From: CAINEC01 sp046303115 | Lineage (GTDB): Bacteria; Bacteroidota; Bacteroidia; AKYH767-A; OLB10 | Reading direction: 5' to 3' | Length of the DNA stretch: 27,405 nucleotides | NCBI GenBank assembly: GCA_046303115.1 | Contig: JBKCGZ010000140.1 | Span: forward strand, 1-27,405 | Shown here: one piece after another, positions 15,526 through 23,295 of the stretch | Layout of the letters: every line of letters begins with the position of its first letter | How positions within the stretch are numbered: position 1 is the first letter of the stretch | Translations under genes and position numbers: made by a program | Notes under the pieces: model-generated | Database searches by the model: none | What the model saw: the letters and a program-made list of their open reading frames with translations, nothing else | Told to the model about the DNA's origin: nothing

Positions 15526-15640
15526 GCTTCACCCTTCGAGCCCCTTACCTCGACAAGCTCGGTACAAGCAAATTAACCTATGCGAAGCAGAGTAGCATCC
15601 ATTGGCCTGCTACACGCTTCTGCATATTCAAAGGCCTCCT
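15526..15640. repeat. Palindromic intergenic repeat elements
   Basis: CCCTTCGAGCCCC (15532-15544) matches CCCTTCGAGTCCC at 11437 with one change. It is followed by CCTCGACAAGCTCGG, and then by a large imperfect inverted repeat with arms ATGCGAAGCAGAGTAGCA (15580-15597) and TGCTACACGCTTCTGCAT (15608-15625) around a 10-nt loop. The block is GC-richer than its surroundings and directly abuts the truncated T9SS remnant. It has a REP- or MITE-like look, but no transposase is present. Confidence 0.55.
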
Positions 15641-15666
15641 AACGGAGATTATTAACTATAAATCCC

Positions 15667-15674
15667 TACTTTTG
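15667..15674 (+). promoter_or_regulatory. Bacteroidota -7 box for the thiolase gene
   Basis: TACTTTTG is a perfect TAnnTTTG, 19 nt before the ATG. No good -33 TTG is seen. Confidence 0.55.
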
Positions 15675-15693
15675 CAGCACAAAATTCAAGACT

Positions 15694-16872
15694 ATGAAAG
15701 AAGTTTATATCGTATCCGCAATGCGTACTCCAATGGGAAGCTTTGGAGGTTCTCTATCCTCGTTCTCAGCAACCCAATTAGGCGCTATCGCCATTAAAGC
15801 CGCTATCGAAAAGGCAGGAATCTCCCCTTCCGAAGTAAATGAGGTTTATATGGGTAATGTGCTTCAGGCAAATGTAGGTCAAGCACCTGCAACGCAAGCT
15901 GCAACCTGGGCAGGCATCCCTAATAATGTTCCTAGTACTACCGTAAATAAGGTTTGTGCTTCGGGAATGAAAGCTATTATGTTAGGAGCTCAAAGTATCA
16001 TGCTCGGAGAAAATGATGTGGTTGTTGCTGGAGGAATGGAAAGTATGAGTCGCGTGCCTTTTTACTCTGAAAATTTACGTTGGGGAAATAAATACGGGAA
16101 TGTTACGATGATCGATGGTCTTGCAAAAGATGGTTTAACAGACGTATATCATAACTATCCAATGGGTAACGCTGCAGAGCTTTGTGCAAAGGAATGCAAT
16201 ATTTCACGCGAAGAACAAGATGCGTATGCAATTGAATCATACAAGCGCTCTACTGCTGCGTGGGCTGCTGGAAAATACAATGACGAAATTGCACCAGTAG
16301 AAATCAAAGGGCGTAAAGGCGATACTGTTTTGTTTGCAGAAGATGAAGAATACAAGAGTGTAAGTTTCGATAAAATCCCAGGACTTCGTCCCGTATTTGC
16401 TAAAGACGGAACGGTAACAGCGGCTAACGCATCAACGATGAATGATGGTGCTGCTGCCGTTGTTTTAATGAGCAAGGAAAAAGCAGATGCTTTAGGCATT
16501 AAGCCTCTTGCTAAAATCCGTTCGTTTGCAGATGCGCAACAAGCTCCAGAATGGTTTACCACTGCTCCTTCTAAGGCTTTACCAAAGGCATTAGCAAAAG
16601 CAGGTTTATCAGTTAATGATGTTGATTTCTTCGAAATAAATGAAGCATTTTCAGTGGTATCATTAGCAAATAACAAAGAAATGAACTTAGATGCATCAAA
16701 GGTAAATGTTAACGGAGGTGCAGTATCGTTAGGACATCCGCTAGGAAGTTCAGGTGCGCGTATCATCGTTACCTTAGTGCATATTTTGAAACATAACAAC
16801 GGAAAAATTGGTGCTGCAGGAATTTGTAATGGTGGCGGTGGTGCATCAGCGTTAGTTGTTGAAGCAATGTAA
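15694..16872 (+). CDS. Acetyl-CoA C-acetyltransferase (thiolase)
   Basis: This 392-residue protein is a biosynthetic-type thiolase, joining two acetyl-CoA to acetoacetyl-CoA or running the reverse cleavage. The catalytic residues match the classic enzyme: nucleophile C88 in NKVCASGMKA, NEAF at about 317, H348 in GGAVSLGHPLGSSGARI and C378 in GICNGGGGASA. It has no signal peptide and should act in the cytoplasm, in fatty-acid or amino-acid degradation or ketone metabolism; substrate length cannot be settled from sequence. The NlpC/P60 gene starts 3 nt after its stop, so the two form an operon. Gene names atoB or phbA are possible, but the substrate is unproven. Confidence 0.95.
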   Translation: MKEVYIVSAMRTPMGSFGGSLSSFSATQLGAIAIKAAIEKAGISPSEVNEVYMGNVLQANVGQAPATQAATWAGIPNNVPSTTVNKVCASGMKAIMLGAQSIMLGENDVVVAGGMESMSRVPFYSENLRWGNKYGNVTMIDGLAKDGLTDVYHNYPMGNAAELCAKECNISREEQDAYAIESYKRSTAAWAAGKYNDEIAPVEIKGRKGDTVLFAEDEEYKSVSFDKIPGLRPVFAKDGTVTAANASTMNDGAAAVVLMSKEKADALGIKPLAKIRSFADAQQAPEWFTTAPSKALPKALAKAGLSVNDVDFFEINEAFSVVSLANNKEMNLDASKVNVNGGAVSLGHPLGSSGARIIVTLVHILKHNNGKIGAAGICNGGGGASALVVEAM

Positions 16873-16875
16873 TTT

Positions 16876-17649
16876 ATGGCTTACGGTATTTGTAATTTAA
16901 GTATTGTCCCAATAAGAACAGAACCTGCTCACCGTAGTGAGCAGGCTTCTCAGCTTTTATTCGGCGAGACTTTTACCATTACCGATCAGCAAAACGAATG
17001 GGTTAAAATTAAGACCAGCTACGACGATTACGAAGGATGGATGCAGAAAGCACAATATTTACCGATTGAGCTAACTACCTTCAATGAGCTTCAAAAGTCG
17101 CCCGCTTTTTTAAGTTACGATTTAGTTCAAATCTTAATCAATCACCAACAATTATTTTCTATTGTTTTAGGTAGTACGTTACCGTTATACCGCGCCAACT
17201 CTTGTCGTTTGGGCGATGTAGATTATTCTTTTGAAGGCAATGCGCGCCAGCCAGAAATTAATATGAGCACGAGTGTGATTCTTGAAAATGCATTCATGTA
17301 TTTAAATGCTCCTTATTTGTGGGGAGGTCGTTCGCCTTTTGGTATCGACTGTTCCGGATTGACACAAATGGTTTATAAACTTTGCGGCATCAAACTAAAA
17401 CGCGATGCCTGGATGCAAGCAGAACAAGGAAATGCAGTTCATCTATTAGATGAAAGTCAGCCAGGCGACCTTGCCTTTTTTGATAATGAAGAAGGAAAGA
17501 TCATTCATGTTGGAATCTTAACTGCTAAAAACAGAATTATTCATTCTTCCGGCAAAGTTCGCATCGACTCTATCGACCATCACGGAATTTTCAATCAGGA
17601 AACCAAGCGTTACTCGCACAACTTGCGCTTAATTAAGCGAATTTTATAA
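16876..17649 (+). CDS. NlpC/P60 (C40) peptidase with SH3-like N-terminal domain, YkfC-like
   Basis: This 257-residue protein has an N-terminal bacterial SH3-like region (residues about 5-60, ending YEGWMQKAQYL) and a C-terminal NlpC/P60 domain. The catalytic set is seen as FGIDCSGLTQ (C159), KIIHVGIL (H211) and RIIHSSG (H223, third polar position). No signal peptide is present, so it is probably cytoplasmic. This layout fits gamma-D-glutamyl-L-diamino acid endopeptidases such as YkfC that recycle cell-wall peptides. It is translated from an ATG 3 nt after the thiolase stop, an odd functional pairing but a tight one. It converges directly with the Nudix gene (stops adjacent). The activity is inferred from motifs. 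Confidence 0.88.
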   Translation: MAYGICNLSIVPIRTEPAHRSEQASQLLFGETFTITDQQNEWVKIKTSYDDYEGWMQKAQYLPIELTTFNELQKSPAFLSYDLVQILINHQQLFSIVLGSTLPLYRANSCRLGDVDYSFEGNARQPEINMSTSVILENAFMYLNAPYLWGGRSPFGIDCSGLTQMVYKLCGIKLKRDAWMQAEQGNAVHLLDESQPGDLAFFDNEEGKIIHVGILTAKNRIIHSSGKVRIDSIDHHGIFNQETKRYSHNLRLIKRIL

Positions 17650-18270
17650 TTAATTAGTCAGGTAATACTGACGTACTAGCTGCGCTATGGAAACATACGC
17701 TTGCGGAAGTGCATTCTCAATTTCGTCATTATTCATCCATTTTGCTTCGGTAATTCCCTCTTCTTGTTGAGGCTTAGGCACAGCATCATCGGAGCAATAC
17801 ATACTATACCAAAAGGTGATTTTCAAAACATGATGTTCGTGATACGGATATACATGATACGTGATAAATGGTCCGTCGGTCAGTTTTAACATAGCCACAC
17901 CACATTCTTCAAAAACTTCGCGGATGGCAGCAGTTTCTTTTTCTTCGCCTGCTTCTATTTTCCCCTTTGGTAAATCCCAACGGCCATTTCTAAAAATCAT
18001 CAGCAAGTCAGACTTATCATTTCTTACTAATCCACCAGCCGCTTCCATAATTTGAAAAAGAGAGCAGAACGTAGCCCATGAAGCGGATAAATTCACACAT
18101 TGAAAATACAATTCCCCCACCATCTTATTCATATCAAAAGCATCGAGCAATTGTTTTAAAACCGCTGCCGATTCATTGCCATTCAGTCGTAAAATCAAGT
18201 CGCCACCCTGAATAGACCCTTTCAGATCCATGAACCGAATTAGGCGCTCGTTGATATAAACATTGTACAT
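17650..18270 (-). CDS. Nudix hydrolase
   Basis: This protein of about 206 residues carries a Nudix domain in its C-terminal two thirds. The Nudix box GKIEAGEEKETAAIREVFEECGV fits GX5EX7REUXEEXGU; the two Glu pairs bind the metal. Upstream of it, NGRWDLPKGK is typical. The first 70 residues form a separate segment with no motif I know. Substrate (a nucleoside diphosphate linked to X, such as a sugar nucleotide, Ap4A or an oxidised nucleotide) cannot be told. A GTG at 18276 extends the frame by two codons, but the ATG at 18270 lies near a -7-like TAAATCTG and is preferred. It is divergent from pyrE with only 62 nt between the two start codons, so their promoters overlap. Confidence 0.88.
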   Translation of the reverse strand: MYNVYINERLIRFMDLKGSIQGGDLILRLNGNESAAVLKQLLDAFDMNKMVGELYFQCVNLSASWATFCSLFQIMEAAGGLVRNDKSDLLMIFRNGRWDLPKGKIEAGEEKETAAIREVFEECGVAMLKLTDGPFITYHVYPYHEHHVLKITFWYSMYCSDDAVPKPQQEEGITEAKWMNNDEIENALPQAYVSIAQLVRQYYLTN

Positions 18271-18294
18271 AAACACAGATTTAATGTAGCATTT

Positions 18295-18325
18295 TTGCTT
18301 CGTTTACTTAAAGTGCGTAGGTTTG
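18295..18325 (+). promoter_or_regulatory. Bacteroidota promoter of pyrE
   Basis: TTG (18295-18297), a 20-nt spacer and TAGGTTTG (18318-18325) are close to consensus. The ATG is 7 nt after the -7 box, so the pyrE mRNA should have almost no leader. The region also holds the outward-facing nudix promoter. Confidence 0.65.
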
Positions 18326-18332
18326 CAACCCT

Positions 18333-18968
18333 ATGCAAAATGATACTGCCTCAAAAGTAGCCGAATTCTTATTGCAAATTAAAGCAATTAAACTACAACC
18401 TGATGAACCCTTTGTTTGGGCATCTGGCTGGAATTCCCCAATTTACTGCGATAATCGCATTGCCCTCTCGTATCCAAGAGTAAGAACTTTTATCCGTCAG
18501 GAACTGGTGAAACTAATTGAAGATAAGTTTGGTCGTCCAGATATTATTGCAGGAGTAGCAACTGCTGCCATCGCACAGGGAGCATTGGTTTCAGAGGCAT
18601 TAGGACTTCCATTCGTATATGTACGTTCTTCGGCAAAAGATCATGGCCGTCAAAACACAATCGAAGGTGAAGTAAAGCCCGATTTAACGGCTGTTGTGAT
18701 TGAAGACCTTGTATCTACCGGAGGTAGTAGCTTAAAAGCGGTGGAAGAATTAAAAAAGAATGGCGTTATTGTAAAAGGACTCGTTTCTATTTTCTCATAC
18801 GGATTTGATACCGCTACAGAAAACTTTAAGAAAGCGGCTTGTCCGTTTTACTCTTTATGCAACTACGATATTTTGCTTAAGCAGGCACTTACAACAGGTT
18901 ATATTAAAGAAGGCGATTTAGAATTATTACAAGACTGGAGAAAAGATCCTGCAAACTGGAAAAAATAA
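18333..18968 (+). CDS. pyrE: Orotate phosphoribosyltransferase
   Basis: This 211-residue protein is PyrE, which joins orotate to PRPP to give OMP in pyrimidine synthesis. The PRPP-binding loop is VVIEDLVSTGGSS (about 130-142), and the catalytic flexible loop is seen as VYVRSSAKDHGRQN (about 96-109) with the Lys-Asp-His-Gly core. The orotate-binding N-terminal part reads FVWASGWNSPIYCDNR. Length is normal. There is no upstream leader in which a UMP-sensing attenuator could fit. The SRPBCC gene follows after 4 nt, forming an operon. Confidence 0.96.
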   Translation: MQNDTASKVAEFLLQIKAIKLQPDEPFVWASGWNSPIYCDNRIALSYPRVRTFIRQELVKLIEDKFGRPDIIAGVATAAIAQGALVSEALGLPFVYVRSSAKDHGRQNTIEGEVKPDLTAVVIEDLVSTGGSSLKAVEELKKNGVIVKGLVSIFSYGFDTATENFKKAACPFYSLCNYDILLKQALTTGYIKEGDLELLQDWRKDPANWKK

Positions 18969-18972
18969 TTTT

Positions 18973-19374
18973 ATGACAAGAATTGAGAGCGATAAAGTAA
19001 GTATCAGGAAACCATCGTTGGATGTTTTTAGCTATTTGCAAAAAATGGAGAATATTGGAAATATCCTTCCAGAGCAAGTAGAAAATTTTACTTCAGATAA
19101 TGATACTTGTCGCTTTGAAATTAAAGGCATGGGTCCAATGGGATTAAAGCTGGGTGCAGTAAATGCTGATTCAATTACTTATTTAAAAAATGAAAAAGCT
19201 CCTTTCGATTTTTCGCTGATAGCAAGTATTAAAGAAACAGGAGCTGATAGAACAGATGTACAATTGGTATTTGAAGCTGACTTAAATCCGATTTTCAAAA
19301 TGATGGCCGAAAAGCCACTTCAAAATTTCGTTAATCATCTCGTAAAAAAGTTCGAGACGATTATGAACGATTAA
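18973..19374 (+). CDS. SRPBCC-like (START-fold) small protein
   Basis: This 133-residue protein looks like an SRPBCC/START-type ligand-binding fold: an N-terminal strand IRKPSLDVFSYLQKMEN, a beta-rich middle, and a long C-terminal helix (LNPIFKMMAEKPLQNFVNHLVKKFETI). No catalytic residues are evident. From memory, genes of this type sit beside pyrE in Bacteroidota, but their role and ligand are not known to me. It follows pyrE by 4 nt, and its last 14 nt overlap the convergent end of birA. Confidence 0.75.
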   Translation: MTRIESDKVSIRKPSLDVFSYLQKMENIGNILPEQVENFTSDNDTCRFEIKGMGPMGLKLGAVNADSITYLKNEKAPFDFSLIASIKETGADRTDVQLVFEADLNPIFKMMAEKPLQNFVNHLVKKFETIMND

Positions 19375-20098
19375 CCATTATTCGCGCCTGCGGATGATAA
19401 AAATTGTTCTTTTGGTTATCAATTAAAATTGAAACACTCCCATCTTCATTCACACCGTGAAGTTTTCCTTCTACCATCTTTTCATCAATCAAAAAATTCG
19501 TTGTTTCCTGATGTTTATACAAATATGTATGGTATTTAGTAATGATTGATTGATAATCTCCCTTATCAAATTCATCCTTCGCAAGCTTAACAAATTTGGC
19601 TAATTCAAAAACTGCTTCTTCATAATTTGTATACTGCCCCGTTTCCATTTTTAATGATGTACCAGGCGTATCAAAAACCTGGTTTACCCATTCTTGATTT
19701 AGATTAAGTCCAATACCCAAAATACTGACTCCGATTTGACCCCCTTTAATTGAATTTTCAATCAGGAGCCCGGCAATTTTCTTATGATCGACTAAAATAT
19801 CATTTGGCCATTTTATTTTTACTTCCTTCTCAATTTTTGAAGCGATAAAATCAGCGACAGCAACGGCCATACTCATATTAAAAACGAACTGACTACTAAC
19901 AAATACATTCCTCTGAAAAAAAACATAAGAGCAATAAATTCCTTCGCCAGGTCGACTCAACCAACTATTTCCACGCTGACCTCTACCCTTTGTTTGCTCC
20001 TCACAATAAATCAATGAATTTTCTGACAAGCCATCTTTAATCAGTCGTTGTGCATAGGTATTTGTTGAATCAATAGAAATCAAGGAAATCAGGCGCAT
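19361..20098 (-). CDS. birA: Biotin--[acetyl-CoA-carboxylase] ligase (class I, no HTH)
   Basis: This 245-residue protein is a biotin protein ligase. It makes biotinyl-AMP and transfers biotin to the carrier subunit of acetyl-CoA carboxylase. The signature GRGQRGNSWLS (about 38-48) is the biotin/ATP loop, and KWPNDI and KIAGLLIE follow as in the family; the N-terminal SIDSTNTYA also fits. There is no N-terminal winged HTH, so it cannot be a BirA-type repressor. The frame extends to a TTG at 20131, but that TTG is the end of a -7 box (TAAATTTG); the ATG at 20098 is chosen, leaving a leader of about 25-30 nt. It is divergent from rsfS, and its 3' end overlaps the SRPBCC gene by 14 nt. Confidence 0.94.
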   Translation of the reverse strand: MRLISLISIDSTNTYAQRLIKDGLSENSLIYCEEQTKGRGQRGNSWLSRPGEGIYCSYVFFQRNVFVSSQFVFNMSMAVAVADFIASKIEKEVKIKWPNDILVDHKKIAGLLIENSIKGGQIGVSILGIGLNLNQEWVNQVFDTPGTSLKMETGQYTNYEEAVFELAKFVKLAKDEFDKGDYQSIITKYHTYLYKHQETTNFLIDEKMVEGKLHGVNEDGSVSILIDNQKNNFYHPQARIMVNRS

Positions 20099-20128
20099 AA
20101 AAGCGATGTTTTTTGTATTTTCGCGTGA

Positions 20129-20136
20129 CAAATTTA
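20129..20136 (-). promoter_or_regulatory. Bacteroidota -7 box for birA
   Basis: Minus strand TAAATTTG fits TAnnTTTG. It lies between the two divergent starts of birA and rsfS, so expression of the two may be linked. Confidence 0.55.
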
Positions 20137-20146
20137 ATAAACCTGA

Positions 20147-20536
20147 ATGGCAAAAACAGCGCGTGGTGCAAAAGCAGTAAAAACTAAGTCGATAGATTTA
20201 TTGAGCGAAGCAATTATTTTAGGATTGCAAGAGAAAAAAGCAAAGAATATTGTCGTTCTGAATTTGAAAGGAATCAGCGGTGCTGTTGCAGATAAATTTA
20301 TTGTTTGCCATGGTGATTCAACAACACAGGTAGAAGGTCTTTACCGTTCGGTTGATGAAACAGTAGAAAAAGAAACGGGAGAAACTCCAGCTCATGTAGA
20401 AGGTAGAACACATGCACACTGGATCCTACTAGATTACATTAATGTTGTGGTTCATATTTTTCAAAGTGATTACCGCGATTTTTATGGAATTGAAAGACTT
20501 TGGGCGGATGCTGAAATTGAAGAAATAAAAGATTAA
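20147..20536 (+). CDS. rsfS: Ribosome silencing factor RsfS
   Basis: This 129-residue protein is RsfS (YbeB/Iojap family), which binds uL14 on the 50S subunit and blocks subunit joining when nutrients are low. Visible family features are ADKFIVCHGDST (about 49-60), PAHVEGRTHAHWILLDY (about 85-101) and VVVHIFQSDYRDFYGIERLW (about 103-122). The length is usual, with a short basic N-terminus. A candidate -7 (TATTTTCG, one mismatch) lies upstream. It precedes ftsH by 76 nt on the same strand. Confidence 0.95.
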   Translation: MAKTARGAKAVKTKSIDLLSEAIILGLQEKKAKNIVVLNLKGISGAVADKFIVCHGDSTTQVEGLYRSVDETVEKETGETPAHVEGRTHAHWILLDYINVVVHIFQSDYRDFYGIERLWADAEIEEIKD

Positions 20537-20612
20537 CTTTAAAAGTTTTTAATTGTTAAAATAAGGAAGCGCCTTTTGCGATAACGAAAGGGCAATTTGA
20601 AAGAAGAAAAAT

Positions 20613-22646
20613 ATGTCAGAACAAAAACCTAACGAGGAGAAAAAAAATACTAATCCTCCTAATTTCCCGAATAAACCAAAAGGACCAAAATTCACATTTA
20701 ATTTTTATTGGCTATACGTAGCCTTGCTAGTAGTTATTTTGGGCATCAGTATGTTTGATTTTGGAAATCATCCTAGAGAAACATCCAGAAATAAATTCTA
20801 CTCATGGGTAAAGGCTGGTGATGTAGAAAAAATCAAAGTCATCAATAAAGAAGCTATTGAAGTTTATATTAAAAAGGATTCTCTTTCGAAGCCTGCCTTT
20901 CAAGCTGTATCCAATAAATCAGTCGGCAAAAACACAAACGAAGGTCCACAGTATACTTTTACAATCGGCGATTTAGGTGCTTTTGAAGAAGAGTTAAATG
21001 CCTACCAAAAAGATATTCCTCAAGAAAGTAGAATAAATGTTTTTTACGAAAACAATGTTCACAGTATTGGTGATACAATTGCCACCTGGATTTTCCCAAT
21101 CTCTATTATCATTCTTACAATTTATTTCATTCGTCGAATGAATTCAGGCGGTGCAGGGGGAAGTCAGATATTCAATATTGGAAAATCGAAAGCCACTTTA
21201 TTTGACAAAGACATGCAAGTAAAAATCACTTTCAATGATGTGGCAGGTCTTGAAGAAGCGAAAGTGGAAGTCATGGAAATTGTTGACTTCTTAAAAAATC
21301 CAAAGAAATACACGCAGCTGGGAGGTAAAATTCCAAGAGGTGCATTATTAGTTGGCCCTCCGGGAACAGGAAAAACATTATTAGCAAAAGCAGTTGCAGG
21401 AGAAGCGCAAGTTCCTTTCTTCTCACTATCAGGATCTGACTTCGTTGAAATGTTTGTTGGTGTGGGAGCTTCACGTGTAAGAGATTTATTCCGTCAGGCA
21501 AAAGAAAAAGCACCAAGCATTATTTTCATTGATGAGATTGATGCAATTGGTCGTGCACGCGGAAAGCAACCTTCTTTCAGTGCAAATGATGAACGTGAAT
21601 CAACATTAAATCAATTGTTGACAGAGATGGATGGCTTCGGAAGTAATTCAGGTGTTATCATTCTTGCAGCAACTAACCGTGCGGATATTTTAGATCGCGC
21701 TTTACTTCGTCCAGGTCGTTTTGATCGTCAGATTTATGTAGAGCTTCCTGACCTAAACGGAAGAAAAGAAATTTTTAAAGTACACTCTAAGCCATTGAAG
21801 TTAGAACAAGGATTAGATTTAGATTTTCTTGCTAAACAAACTCCTGGATTCTCGGGCGCTGATATTGCCAATCTTTGTAATGAAGCTGCATTAATTGCAG
21901 CAAGAAGAAATAAAACTGCTATTGGTCGTCAGGACTTTTTAGATGCAGTAGATCGTATTGTTGGTGGATTAGAAAAGAAAAATAAAATCATTTCTGCAGA
22001 AGAGAAGAAAGTAATTGCTTATCACGAATCAGGTCATGCAGCAGTTAGCTGGTTATTACAACATACAGCTCCGTTAGTAAAAGTTACCATCGTACCAAGA
22101 GGTAATTCATTAGGAGCAGCATGGTATTTACCAGAAGAGCGTCAGCTAACAACTACTGAGCAGATTTTAGATGAAATGTGTGCAGCATTAGGTGGACGTG
22201 CTGCAGAGCAGGTTGCCTTCGGAAAAATTTCTACGGGTGCTTTAAGCGATTTAGAAAAAGTAACGAAGCAAGCTTATGCTTCTGTATCTATCTTCGGATT
22301 AAACGATAAACTCGGTAATATTTCTTATTACGATTCACAAGGCAACGACTACTCTATGACTAAGCCTTACAGCGAGAAAACAGCTGAGCTAATCGATAAT
22401 GAAGTAAAGAAAATGATTGATGAGGCTTATCAAAAAACAGTTAAGCTATTAACAGAGAATCGTCCAGCATTAGATACGTTAGCTGAAACATTATTAGATA
22501 AAGAAGTAATCTTTAGAGAAGACTTAGAAAATATTTTCGGTAAACGTAAGTGGGATAAAGAAGAAGAAACTGCTACTGCTACTGCTGAGCCAGTTGCATC
22601 AACAGATAATTCTACAACAACAGAAAATAATACTTCAATTTCTTAA
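20613..22646 (+). CDS. ftsH: ATP-dependent membrane zinc metalloprotease FtsH
   Basis: This 677-residue protein is FtsH, the inner-membrane AAA+ protease that removes damaged or unassembled membrane proteins and short-lived regulators. Two membrane helices (about 29-49 and 154-173) enclose a periplasmic domain of about 100 residues. The AAA module shows Walker A GPPGTGKT (about 248-255), Walker B IIFIDEID (about 303-310) and the second region of homology ATNRADILDRALLRPGRFDR. The zinc site is HESGH (about 470-474), with the third ligand expected in GALSDLEK. The tail is Thr/Ala/Glu-rich. The leader (20560-20600) has a weak CCTTT/AAAGG stem. The LUD gene follows after 7 nt. Confidence 0.97.
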   Translation: MSEQKPNEEKKNTNPPNFPNKPKGPKFTFNFYWLYVALLVVILGISMFDFGNHPRETSRNKFYSWVKAGDVEKIKVINKEAIEVYIKKDSLSKPAFQAVSNKSVGKNTNEGPQYTFTIGDLGAFEEELNAYQKDIPQESRINVFYENNVHSIGDTIATWIFPISIIILTIYFIRRMNSGGAGGSQIFNIGKSKATLFDKDMQVKITFNDVAGLEEAKVEVMEIVDFLKNPKKYTQLGGKIPRGALLVGPPGTGKTLLAKAVAGEAQVPFFSLSGSDFVEMFVGVGASRVRDLFRQAKEKAPSIIFIDEIDAIGRARGKQPSFSANDERESTLNQLLTEMDGFGSNSGVIILAATNRADILDRALLRPGRFDRQIYVELPDLNGRKEIFKVHSKPLKLEQGLDLDFLAKQTPGFSGADIANLCNEAALIAARRNKTAIGRQDFLDAVDRIVGGLEKKNKIISAEEKKVIAYHESGHAAVSWLLQHTAPLVKVTIVPRGNSLGAAWYLPEERQLTTTEQILDEMCAALGGRAAEQVAFGKISTGALSDLEKVTKQAYASVSIFGLNDKLGNISYYDSQGNDYSMTKPYSEKTAELIDNEVKKMIDEAYQKTVKLLTENRPALDTLAETLLDKEVIFREDLENIFGKRKWDKEEETATATAEPVASTDNSTTTENNTSIS

Positions 22647-22653
22647 TTGAAAA

Positions 22654-23295
22654 ATGGAAGATAGTACAACAAAAGAAAAGGTATTAAAAAAAATTCGTGC
22701 TTCACTTTTATCGAAGTCACCGAATCCTTTTCCCAAGTTGGAAATTGAAACCAGCGTCTTTGCTGATATCACTGAAGACCCTGTTGTTGAATTTGGAAAA
22801 CAACTGACTGCCGCAGGCGGAAAGTTTTTCATCGTAGAAAACGAACTTGAATTTGCTTCAGGACTTGTTGATCTCGGTATGCAACACCTTTGGAAAAACA
22901 TCGTTTGCATTGAAGAGGGCCTTTCAAATTTACTTTACGAATGTGACCTGCCCCACTCTTGTTTGGTGGAAGACATTGCAGAAATGAATGTAGCCATTTC
23001 AGGTTGTGAATGCGCCATCATTCGAAGTGGCACTATTGTTTTATCTTCTCGACAACAAACAAGAACAGTTCCTGCCTATGCGCCTGTGCACATTGTTTTG
23101 GTTAAGGCATCACAGTTAGTACCTGATATGAAAACAATGTTCGCGCATTTCAAGAAACAAGGGAAAATGCCTTCTGCAATTAGCCTTGTAACAGGTCCGA
23201 GTAAAACAGCAGATATTGGTGGAGTAACGGTTACTGGAGCTCACGGACCAAAGCAATTATACGTATTCTTAATTGACGATAGAATTCATGGATAA
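22654..23295 (+). CDS. LUD-domain protein (LutC/YkgG family)
   Basis: This 213-residue protein fits the LUD domain of LutC/YkgG. Visible are a helical N-terminus, GCECAIIRSGTIVLSS, with VPAYAPVHIVLVKASQLVPDM after it, and the C-terminal signature SLVTGPSKTADIGG followed by GAHGPKQLYVFLIDD. In lactate-using bacteria LutC works with LutA and LutB to oxidise L-lactate, but neither is encoded here. The gene sits between ftsH and DUF2007-cdsA, as I recall for many Bacteroidota, so a role outside lactate use is likely, though unknown. Its stop overlaps the ATG of the next gene by 8 nt. Confidence 0.88.
   Translation: MEDSTTKEKVLKKIRASLLSKSPNPFPKLEIETSVFADITEDPVVEFGKQLTAAGGKFFIVENELEFASGLVDLGMQHLWKNIVCIEEGLSNLLYECDLPHSCLVEDIAEMNVAISGCECAIIRSGTIVLSSRQQTRTVPAYAPVHIVLVKASQLVPDMKTMFAHFKKQGKMPSAISLVTGPSKTADIGGVTVTGAHGPKQLYVFLIDDRIHG

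Noticed and set aside
16155..16799. 214-codon open frame antisense to the thiolase gene
   Set aside because: The thiolase frame carries all catalytic residues. The antisense product has no recognisable domain or start context, so it is a codon-bias shadow.
18278..18332. UMP-responsive attenuator before pyrE
   Set aside because: The predicted transcription start is a few bases from the ATG, which leaves no room for a leader.
20537..20612. Riboswitch or heat-sensing leader before ftsH
   Set aside because: Only a weak CCTTT/AAAGG stem is seen, with no known aptamer core or promoter directly upstream.
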